This document shows, in pieces, positions 35,344 through 41,575 of a stretch of 64,000 nt of DNA; position 1 is the stretch's first letter; every line of letters starts with the position of its first letter. The DNA lies in assembly GCA_963849885.1 (NCBI GenBank), contig CAWKIV010000018.1, positions 186,001 through 250,000 of the forward strand, written 5' to 3'. The notes beneath the pieces are model-generated. The model saw nothing but the letters and a program-made list of their open reading frames with translations, was not told the origin of the DNA and searched no databases. Both the position numbers and the translations under genes were made by a program. The DNA is from CADCTP01 sp963849885 (GTDB lineage: Bacteria; Actinomycetota; Actinomycetes; Mycobacteriales; CADCTP01).

Positions 35344-35349
35344 ACGGTA
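35344..35349 (-). promoter_or_regulatory. -10 box TACCGT of the Mak-cap gene
   Basis: Minus strand, 6 nt before GTG 35337; it supports this start over longer readings. Confidence 0.52.
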
Positions 35350-35357
35350 GCCGGGCC

Positions 35358-35400
35358 GACGCCGCACGGGCGCGCGGGCGACGCCGCGCACGGGCGCGCG
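35358..35400. repeat. Two-unit 20-23-bp direct repeat
   Basis: GACGCCGC(GC)ACGGGCGCGCG occurs twice in the 76-bp space between the divergent Mak-cap and VOC starts. It is short and of unclear meaning. Confidence 0.5.
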
Positions 35401-35413
35401 CACAATGGGCGCC

Positions 35414-35791
35414 ATGTCCGAGGATGCATCGCACCAGCACCACGCCATCGACTACATCGAGCTCGCGGTCACGGACCTGGACGCGGCCAAGCGGTTCTAC
35501 GGCGACGCGTTCGGGTGGCAGTTCAACGACTACGGCCCGGAGTACGCCGGCATCCGGCGCCCCGGCGGCGGCGCGGCCGAGGAGGTGGGCGGGCTGCGGC
35601 ACGACCCGCAGGCGCGGACCGGCGGCGGACCGCTGGTGCTGCTCTACTCGGCCGACCTGGACCGGTCGGTCGAGGCGGTGCGCGCGGCCGGCGGGACCGT
35701 GGTGGTCGAGCCGTACGGCTTCCCGGGCGGGCGCCGGTTCCACTTCGCCGACCCGAGCGGCAACGAGCTCGGCATCTGGGCCGAAGCCTGA
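35414..35791 (+). CDS. VOC family protein (glyoxalase-like)
   Basis: 125 aa from ATG 35414, chosen over GTG/ATG codons 9 nt earlier because a CACAAT box sits 7 nt upstream. One VOC domain: YIELAVTDLDAAKRFYGDAF with a metal-type His/Glu pattern, FHFADPSGNELGIW at the end. This group includes small glyoxalase or resistance proteins; the substrate is unknown. Confidence 0.85.
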   Translation: MSEDASHQHHAIDYIELAVTDLDAAKRFYGDAFGWQFNDYGPEYAGIRRPGGGAAEEVGGLRHDPQARTGGGPLVLLYSADLDRSVEAVRAAGGTVVVEPYGFPGGRRFHFADPSGNELGIWAEA

Positions 35792-35865
35792 GCGCGGTGG
35801 CCGGGGCCGCCGGGGCGGCGCCGGGGCCGGCCGGGGCGGCCAGGGCGGCCAGGATGGTCAGGGCC

Positions 35866-35871
35866 TAGGGT
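35866..35871 (+). promoter_or_regulatory. -10 box TAGGGT of the methyltransferase gene
   Basis: Seven nt before GTG 35879, leaderless. Confidence 0.55.
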
Positions 35872-35878
35872 GGCAGGT

Positions 35879-36508
35879 GTGGTACGGCATCCGGTGTTCG
35901 CGCGGGTCTACACCCGGCTGCGGCCGGCGCTGGACCGGCAGGGTGCGCTGGCGCACCGGCGGCGGCTGCTGGCCGGGCTGACCGGGCGGGTGATCGAGGT
36001 CGGCGCCGGCGACGGCGGCAACTTCGCCTGCTACCCGCCCGAGGTGACCGGCGTGCTCGCGGTGGAGCCGGAGCCGTACCTGCGGGAGCAGGCGACCCAC
36101 CGCGCCGCGGTGGCGCCGGTGCCGGTCGAGGTGGTCGACGGGCTGGCGCAGCGGCTCCCGGCCGCGGACGGGACGATGGACGCGGCGGTGGCGTCGCTGG
36201 TGCTCTGCTCGGTGCCGGACCAGGCGGCCGCGCTGGCCGAGCTGCGCCGGGTGCTCCGGCCCGGCGGCGAGCTGCGCTTCTTCGAGCACGTGGCCGCGGA
36301 GACCCCGGGCCTGCGCCGGGCCCAGGCGGTCGCGGACCGGACGCTGTGGCCGCTGCTGCTGGCCGGCTGCCACACCGGCCGGGACACGGTCGCGGCCATC
36401 GCCGCGGCCGGCTTCGCCGTCGAGGAGGTCGACCGCTTCCGCTTCCCGGCCGGCGGCCTGCCCGCACCGACGTCCCCGCACGCGCTCGGCCGGGCCCGCC
36501 GCCGCTGA
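35879..36508 (+). CDS. Class I SAM-dependent methyltransferase
   Basis: 209 aa from GTG 35879. Motif I VIEVGAGDGGNFACYP, an acidic residue after LAVEPEPYLR, DAAVASLVLCSV and LRRVLRPGGELRFFEHV are the standard class I signatures of the UbiE/Coq5-like type 11 group. N-terminal FARVYTRLRPAL and the later WPLLLAGCHTGRDT resemble METTL7-like and phospholipid methyltransferases. The substrate cannot be deduced. Confidence 0.85.
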   Translation: MVRHPVFARVYTRLRPALDRQGALAHRRRLLAGLTGRVIEVGAGDGGNFACYPPEVTGVLAVEPEPYLREQATHRAAVAPVPVEVVDGLAQRLPAADGTMDAAVASLVLCSVPDQAAALAELRRVLRPGGELRFFEHVAAETPGLRRAQAVADRTLWPLLLAGCHTGRDTVAAIAAAGFAVEEVDRFRFPAGGLPAPTSPHALGRARRR

Positions 36509-36659
36509 CACCGGCCGGCGGCCACGGGATGATGGTGCGTCCGGCCCGGTCAGCCAGGACAACCGGGGATCCGGCGTGCTGACGAAAGCCTGACCGGCTG
36601 TCGATCCGGCCCGCGGCCGTTCGTATGGGGGGTGGAAGCCCACCGACGAGGAGGACGGC

Positions 36660-37235
36660 ATGCGACGGATCACCGTGGTCGAGCACGTGAGCCTGGACGG
36701 CGTGTTCCAGGCGCCGGGCGGCGCGGACGAGGACCCCCGCGGGGGCTTCGACCGCGGCGGCTGGGGCCACGCGTACAACGACGAGGTGCTGGGACGGAAG
36801 ATGACCGCGCGCATGTCCGCCGGCCCGGGCGCGATGCTGCTCGGCCGCCGGACGTACGAGCAGTTCTACGGCTACTGGCCGCACCAGCACGGCAACCCGT
36901 ACAGCGAGGCGCTGGAGGCCATGGAGAAGTTCGTGGTGACGACCCGCCCGGCCGAGCCGCTGCCCTGGCGCAACTCGACCGCCGTCCGGCCCGGCGACCT
37001 GGCCGCGCTCAAGGACGGCACCGGGCCGCACCTGACCGTCCTGGGCAGCGGCCAGGTGGTGGCCGCGCTGCGCGAGCAGGGGCTGGTCGACGAGTACGTC
37101 CTCGTCCTCTGCCCGGTCGTGCTCGGCCGCGGGCTGCGGCTGTTCGGCGAGGGCGCGGAGCAGGAGCTGCGGCTGGTGGAGAGCCTGCCGACGACCACCG
37201 GCGCGGTGATCGCGACATACAGCGTCCTACGGTGA
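36660..37235 (+). CDS. Dihydrofolate reductase-family protein (RibD C-terminal-like)
   Basis: 191 aa from ATG 36660 with AGGAGG upstream. MRRITVVEHVSLDGVFQAPGG, LLGRRTYEQFYGYWP, VLGSGQVVAALREQGLVDEY and LGRGLRLFGEG are typical of the DHFR-like YwjB/YyaP group. It probably reduces a pterin-like compound with NADPH; the true substrate is not known. The 150 bp upstream hold no other clear signal. Confidence 0.85.
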   Translation: MRRITVVEHVSLDGVFQAPGGADEDPRGGFDRGGWGHAYNDEVLGRKMTARMSAGPGAMLLGRRTYEQFYGYWPHQHGNPYSEALEAMEKFVVTTRPAEPLPWRNSTAVRPGDLAALKDGTGPHLTVLGSGQVVAALREQGLVDEYVLVLCPVVLGRGLRLFGEGAEQELRLVESLPTTTGAVIATYSVLR

Positions 37236-37275
37236 CGGAGGACCGGATGACCAGTGACGGCCGCTTGGCGCTCGG

Positions 37276-38184
37276 CTACCGGCGCTCGGCGCCGGCGCCG
37301 CGCGACTGCGCCTCGGACTGAGCCTCGGCGGCGGAGAGGATCGCGACCACCTCGCGGGCGAAGCGGACGTCGCACGGATGGTCGGTGCGGCCGTCGGCCG
37401 CGACCGCGGCCAGCTCGGCGACGGCCAGGCCGAGCTCGTCGACCGCGCCCGACCCGGACGGCACCGTCGTCCACCCGCTCTCGCCGACGAAGACGATGTC
37501 GAAGGCCTGCGCGCGCTCCGGCGTGTCCAGGCTGAGCGCCATCGTGCTCACCGCGCCGGACTCGTGCCGGAGCAGGACGTGCGTGGTCGCGTGCGGCCCC
37601 GGCACCGCGGCGACGACGTCGCGGACCGGCCCGAGCACCGGCAGCAGCAGGGACAGCGCGTGCGGGCCGACGTCCCACAGGCCGCCGTGCTCGGCGCGCC
37701 ACGGCGACACGCCGTCCCGCAGGCCGGGCACCCGGGCCAGGATCGTGGCCCGGCCGCCGTGCCAGCCGCCGGCGGCGGTCGCGTCCCGCAGGAAGTCCCG
37801 GATCGCGGGGCGGAAGCGGCTGGTGAAGAAGACGACGGAGGCGACGCCGGCCCCGGTCACGGCCGCGACGACCTCGTCGGCGGCGGCGACGTCCAGCGCC
37901 AGCGGCTTGTCCAGCAGCAGGTGCCGGCCGGCCCGGGCGGCCCGGGCCGCCAGCGGGGCCTGCACGTCCGGCGGCAGCGCCACCGCGACCGCGTCCACCT
38001 CGGCGAGCAGCTCGTCCACGTCGTCGTACGCGCGGGCGCCGTGGCGGTCGGCCAGCGCGGCCGCCTTGGCCGGGTCGCGGCCCCAGACCGCGACCAGGTC
38101 GGCCTCCGGCGCGGCGGCCAGCGCCGGCGCGTGCGTGTCGGCGGCCCACCGGCCGGTGCCCAGCAGTCCGAATCTCAGTGCCAC
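37276..38184 (-). CDS. Gfo/Idh/MocA-family oxidoreductase
   Basis: 302 aa from GTG 38184 (GGGAGGG 8 nt upstream). N-terminal Rossmann FGLLGTGRWAADTHAPAL; DKPLALDV carries the family Lys-Pro; GGLWDVGPHALSLLLPVLG carries the catalytic-type His. It acts on a sugar or inositol-like substrate with NAD(P). It is divergent from the GNAT gene at 38215, with 30 bp between the starts. Confidence 0.87.
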   Translation of the reverse strand: MALRFGLLGTGRWAADTHAPALAAAPEADLVAVWGRDPAKAAALADRHGARAYDDVDELLAEVDAVAVALPPDVQAPLAARAARAGRHLLLDKPLALDVAAADEVVAAVTGAGVASVVFFTSRFRPAIRDFLRDATAAGGWHGGRATILARVPGLRDGVSPWRAEHGGLWDVGPHALSLLLPVLGPVRDVVAAVPGPHATTHVLLRHESGAVSTMALSLDTPERAQAFDIVFVGESGWTTVPSGSGAVDELGLAVAELAAVAADGRTDHPCDVRFAREVVAILSAAEAQSEAQSRGAGAERR

Positions 38185-38202
38185 CGTCGACCCTCCCGCG
38201 CA

Positions 38203-38208
38203 TAGTGT
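38203..38208 (+). promoter_or_regulatory. -10 box TAGTGT of the GNAT gene at 38215
   Basis: Six nt before ATG 38215, leaderless. Confidence 0.58.
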
Positions 38209-38214
38209 CCCGGC

Positions 38215-38853
38215 ATGGATCGTCCCATCGAGGTCCGCGCCGGTGGTCCCGAGGACGTGGCCGGGGCGCTCGTCGCCTGGGCGGCGGCGATCGAGGCGCG
38301 CGGCGGAAGGCCGGTCGCGCCGGAGCGGCGGGAGCGGACCGGCCGGTCGCTGGCCAACCCGGACAGTTTCCTGGTGGTCGCGACCACGCCGCCCGACGGC
38401 GAAGTAGTCGCGACCGCGCCGCCCGGCGACGAAGTGGTCGCGACCGCGCCGCCCGGCGACGAGGTGGTCGGGATGGCGCTCGGCACCCAGACCCGGGAGG
38501 CCGACGGCACCGGGCCGCCGATCCCGGAGCACTGCCACGTCTCGGCGGTCTTCGTCCGGCCGGAGTGGTGGGGCGGCGGGATCGGGGGGCGGCTGGTGGA
38601 CGCCGTGCTGGCCGAGGCGGCCGCCCGCGGCTACCGCGCCGCCCAGCTGTGGACCCAGACCGACAACGAGCGGGCGCTGCGGCTGTACGCGAGCCGCGGC
38701 TTCGTCCGGTCCGGCCGGGCCAAGATGCAGGACGGCGAGCTGATCGTGCACCTCACCCGGGACCGGGTCGGCACAGGCCGCGACCCGGGCCCCGATGAGG
38801 GGCTGGGCCCGGGGTACCGGGTCGGCACAGGCCGCGACCCCGGGACCCGATGA
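38215..38853 (+). CDS. GNAT family N-acetyltransferase with internal repeats
   Basis: 212 aa. The GNAT core (CHVSAVFVRPEWWGGGIGGRL, LWTQTDNERALRLYASRGF) is complete. Between the second and third strands there are three copies of a 10-residue repeat (EVVATAPPGD) made by a 30-bp tandem, and the C-terminus carries two GTGRDPG units. Both repeats are outside the catalytic core and probably lengthen loops. The substrate is unknown. Confidence 0.83.
   Translation: MDRPIEVRAGGPEDVAGALVAWAAAIEARGGRPVAPERRERTGRSLANPDSFLVVATTPPDGEVVATAPPGDEVVATAPPGDEVVGMALGTQTREADGTGPPIPEHCHVSAVFVRPEWWGGGIGGRLVDAVLAEAAARGYRAAQLWTQTDNERALRLYASRGFVRSGRAKMQDGELIVHLTRDRVGTGRDPGPDEGLGPGYRVGTGRDPGTR
38371..38469. repeat. 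30-bp in-frame tandem repeat inside the GNAT gene
   Basis: Units 38371-38400, 38401-38430 and 38431-38460 (GAAGTGGTCGCGACCGCGCC plus GCCCGGCGAC) and a partial fourth. Units 2 and 3 differ at one position. The length keeps the frame, so copy number can vary without breaking the gene. Confidence 0.88.
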
Positions 38854-38870
38854 GGGGCCCGGGGTCGCGG
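38832..38870. terminator. Hairpin overlapping the GNAT stop, between convergent genes
   Basis: CCGCGACCCCGGG (38832-38844) and its exact complement (38858-38870), 13-nt loop containing the TGA stop. The left arm is part of a repeated GTGRDPG-coding segment. Confidence 0.7.
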
Positions 38871-38887
38871 GTCGTGCGGCGCTCTGA

Positions 38888-39562
38888 TCAGCCGACCGTC
38901 AGGCGCTCGCCCGGGAAGATCAGGTTCGGGTTCTCCACGACGGAGCGGTTGGCCGCGTAGAGCGCCTTCCACCCGCCGTCGACGCCCTGCGCCGCGGCGA
39001 TCTTGCCGAGCGTGTCGCCCGAGCGGACGACGTAGGTCTTGCCGCCGGCCGGAGCCGAGCTGCGCTCCACCCGGGTGGTGGTCCGCTCCTGGCGGGCCGG
39101 GGTGGACCGCCGCTCGCTGCGGGTCGCCCGCTCCGAGGAGCCGGCGGTGTTGCCGGTCTGGCCCTGCGGCTTGTAGCTCGTGGACGAGCCGCCCCGCTTG
39201 CCGCAGGTCGGCCAGGCGCCGATGCCCTGGCCGCTGAGGGTGCGCTCGGCCACCGCGATCTGCTGGGAGCGGCTGGCCTGGCTCGCGGTCGGCGCGTACT
39301 GCCCGCCGCCGTACGCCAGCCAGGTGCCGCGGCTGAACTGCAGGCCGCCGTAGTAGCCGTTGCCGGTGTTGATCTTCCAGTTGCCGCCCGACTCGCACTG
39401 GGCGATCGCGTCCCAGTTGACCGAGTCGGCCTGAGCCGGCCCGGCGAAGAGCAGCGGGGTCACCGCGGCGACACCCGCCACCGCGGCCACGGTGGTGGCC
39501 CGGCGGCGGATCTTGCTCGCGGTGCTGGGCACACGGTGGCGCCCGGTGGTGCGAGTACTCAT
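38888..39562 (-). CDS. Resuscitation-promoting factor-like transglycosylase with LysM domain
   Basis: 224 aa from ATG 39562 (GGAGG, spacing 8). A signal peptide ends near AGPAQA (about residue 37). The Rpf domain follows (VNWDAIAQCESGGNWKINTG, with the catalytic Glu in CESGGNW, then YYGGLQFSRGTW), then a Ser/Thr/Arg-rich linker and a C-terminal LysM (YVVRSGDTLGKIAAAQGV, ending LIFPGERLTV). It is a secreted muralytic enzyme that cleaves peptidoglycan during growth or spore/dormant-cell revival. Its long leader carries a c-di-AMP riboswitch. Confidence 0.93.
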   Translation of the reverse strand: MSTRTTGRHRVPSTASKIRRRATTVAAVAGVAAVTPLLFAGPAQADSVNWDAIAQCESGGNWKINTGNGYYGGLQFSRGTWLAYGGGQYAPTASQASRSQQIAVAERTLSGQGIGAWPTCGKRGGSSTSYKPQGQTGNTAGSSERATRSERRSTPARQERTTTRVERSSAPAGGKTYVVRSGDTLGKIAAAQGVDGGWKALYAANRSVVENPNLIFPGERLTVG

Positions 39563-39574
39563 GGGGGTTTCCTC

Positions 39575-39733
39575 CACGCCTGCGGAGTCAGCTGTCGGGT
39601 TCGGTCTGTCCGTCCTGGACTCCGGCCGCAGACGTGCGGCTTCACCCCGAGGCGCGCTCGGCGCCGAGGAACTTGGGTCCCCCGCTCCTGCCTGGAGTTC
39701 GTGTTCCCGGCGGCGGCGGCAGGATTCGGCGTG
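39575..39733 (-). ncRNA. ydaO-type c-di-AMP riboswitch in the rpf leader
   Basis: Reading the minus strand, the leader contains GGAGCGGGGGACCCAAG, GGGGTGAAGCC and CGAACCCGACAGCTGACTCC, the conserved blocks of the ydaO/yuaA riboswitch in the right order. The outer P1 helix can be formed by CACGCC (39733-39728) and GGCGTG (39580-39575), directly beside the GGAGG ribosome site at 39571-39575. ydaO riboswitches in front of rpf genes are known in Streptomyces and other actinobacteria, where c-di-AMP switches expression off. Confidence 0.9.
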
Positions 39734-39766
39734 CCGGTCCGGGTGTCCTCTGACGAGAACGGCGCG

Positions 39767-39772
39767 ACCGTA
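39767..39772 (-). promoter_or_regulatory. Possible -10 box TACGGT for the riboswitch transcript
   Basis: Minus strand; it would start RNA about 25-30 nt before the riboswitch. No convincing -35 was found. The remaining sequence up to 39888 shows no gene. Confidence 0.3.
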
Positions 39773-39888
39773 AGCAGCTTTTCGCCGTGGCTCCAAACTC
39801 TGGCCCCGGGAAAGTGGCGATAGTCACGCCGGGTTCGCGTGTTTCGAGTAGATTACGGCGCTTTGCCGGACCGACTCGATTCAGAAGG

Positions 39889-40308
39889 TCACCCAGCCAG
39901 GCGACATCCGGCCTGGGTGCTGCGGATCGCCGCCGCCGCCTGCCCGGCGGCGACCTCGACGGTGTCCCGGTTGGCCTCGGCCACCGCGGACGCGAGCTCG
40001 CGGGTGGCGACCACCACCGGCTGCAGCTCCGGCCGGGATCCGACCTCGGTGGCCAGCTTGTCCACCGTCTCGCGGACCTGCGGGGCCAGCTCCGGGCTGA
40101 GGTCCGGCTCGGCCGCGAGCCGGTCGGACAGGTCGCCGAGCTTGGCCAGCTCGTCCTCGCTGGCCCGGCAGGCCTGCCGGGCGCCGGCCCCGATCGACGC
40201 GGCCGAGCTGGCCGCCTCCTCGACGCCGGAGCGCACGTCCTCGGCGGTGTCGCAGGCGGTCACGGTCACGGCGGCGAACAGGGCGGCGGCGAGGAGGGGG
40301 GCGCGCAT
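39889..40308 (-). CDS. Putative lipoprotein of unknown function
   Basis: 139 aa from ATG 40308. A signal sequence ends in a lipobox-like VTAC (C19). The rest is Ala-rich and helical (EEAASSAASIGAGARQACR, LGDLSDRLAAEPD, VRETVDKLATEVGS), suggesting a coiled helical bundle outside the membrane. It contains two more cysteines that could pair. I do not recognise a family. Confidence 0.7.
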   Translation of the reverse strand: MRAPLLAAALFAAVTVTACDTAEDVRSGVEEAASSAASIGAGARQACRASEDELAKLGDLSDRLAAEPDLSPELAPQVRETVDKLATEVGSRPELQPVVVATRELASAVAEANRDTVEVAAGQAAAAIRSTQAGCRLAG

Positions 40309-40315
40309 GCGCGGG

Positions 40316-40321
40316 AGCGTA
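40316..40321 (-). promoter_or_regulatory. -10 box TACGCT of the lipoprotein gene
   Basis: Minus strand, 7 nt before ATG 40308; it overlaps the region just before the CapA stop. Confidence 0.52.
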
Positions 40322-40322
40322 G

Positions 40323-41465
40323 TCATCCCGGCGTGAGATCGGTGAGTGGGGCGCCCAGCGCCGTGAGCGTCCGGACGGTGCGCTTCCGGGACGCCGGCGG
40401 GGCCAGCCGCACCACGTCGCTCGGCGCATCGACGAAAGTCGGCACGTAGCCCATCCGGCGCACCGCGTACCGGCCGGACGGGCCTGGGGCGATGTCGACC
40501 AGCGCGACCACGCCGTCCCGGTGCGGCGGGGCGGTCCCCTCCCCCGGCATCAGCGCCTGCTGGGCCAGCAGGTTGCCCAGCCCGAAGACCACCCAGCGGC
40601 CGTCCCGGCGGCGCTGGATCGGCTGCACCACGTGGGCGTGGTGGCCGATCACCAGGTCCACGTCCCGGGACCGCAGCACCTGGTCCACCACGTCCCGCTG
40701 GTACGCCGACGGCTCGGCCACCTTCTCGGTGCCGAAGTGCAGGCTGACCACCACGAAGTCGGCGCCGGCGGCGCGCAGCCGGGCCGCGTCGGCGCGGATC
40801 CGGGCCGGGTCGATGAGGTTGACCGCCCACCGGGTCGGCGGCGCGATCCCGTTGGTCCCGTACGTGTAGGACGAGTGTCCTATCCGGACACCCTTGACGG
40901 TGTAGACGGTCAGCTTCGCCGCCTCCGCCGCGGATCGGGCGCTGCCGGTGTGCCGGAGGCCGACCCGGTCGAGGGTGTCCAGTGTGGACCGCACGCCGGC
41001 CGCGCCCTTGTCCACGGTGTGGTTGGAGGCGGTCGTGCAGGCGTCGTAGCCGGCCGCCTTGGCCGCCTCGGCCAGCTGGTACGGCGCGCTGAACGACGGC
41101 CAGCCGGCCAGCACGCTGTTGTCCGCGGAGATCGGCGTCTCCTGGTGGCAGACGGCCCAGTCCGCGGACCGCAGCACCGGGGCGATCTCGGCCAGCATCG
41201 GGTCGAAGTCGAAGCCGCGGCCGCCGGCGTTGCCGGCCGCCCGGGCCCGCAGCTCGTCGCTGACCAGCATGTCGCCGGAGAAGGCGAGGGTGACCGGCGG
41301 CGGCGTGGTCGGCGCGGCGCTGGTCGGGGCCGCGCCGGTCGGGGTCGCCGGTGCCGCGGCCGGCGTGGTGGCGGCCGCGGACAGCTCCGGGGTGCCGCTG
41401 CCGGTCGTCGTGCACGCGGCGAGCGCGGTGGCCACCAGCGCCGCGGCCACGGCTCGGCTCCGCAT
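40323..41465 (-). CDS. CapA-family (PGA_cap) lipoprotein metallophosphatase
   Basis: 380 aa from ATG 41465. Lipobox-like ALAAC (C18), then a Thr/Ala/Pro linker (about 20-60), then the CapA domain: LAFSGDMLVSDEL, DWAVCHQETPI, CTTASNHTVDKG, VVSLHFGTEK and GHHAHVVQPIQ. The Asp/His/Asn positions are those of calcineurin-like metal sites. CapA proteins are linked to poly-gamma-glutamate in Bacillus, but most actinobacterial members are uncharacterised cell-surface enzymes. Confidence 0.86.
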   Translation of the reverse strand: MRSRAVAAALVATALAACTTTGSGTPELSAAATTPAAAPATPTGAAPTSAAPTTPPPVTLAFSGDMLVSDELRARAAGNAGGRGFDFDPMLAEIAPVLRSADWAVCHQETPISADNSVLAGWPSFSAPYQLAEAAKAAGYDACTTASNHTVDKGAAGVRSTLDTLDRVGLRHTGSARSAAEAAKLTVYTVKGVRIGHSSYTYGTNGIAPPTRWAVNLIDPARIRADAARLRAAGADFVVVSLHFGTEKVAEPSAYQRDVVDQVLRSRDVDLVIGHHAHVVQPIQRRRDGRWVVFGLGNLLAQQALMPGEGTAPPHRDGVVALVDIAPGPSGRYAVRRMGYVPTFVDAPSDVVRLAPPASRKRTVRTLTALGAPLTDLTPG

Positions 41466-41537
41466 GGCCGCACAGCCTGCCACAGCCCGGGTGATCACGT
41501 TCGCGCGCCGGCTCGTCCCGGCCCGCCCGCTCGTACG

Positions 41538-41559
41538 GCGTGTCGGGACGAGGACACGC
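41538..41559 (-). terminator. Weak hairpin after glnE
   Basis: GCGTGTC and GACACGC with an 8-nt loop, 17 bp beyond the glnE stop on the minus strand. The stem is short, so the call is tentative. Confidence 0.4.
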
Positions 41560-41575
41560 GCAAAGGTGATCGGGG

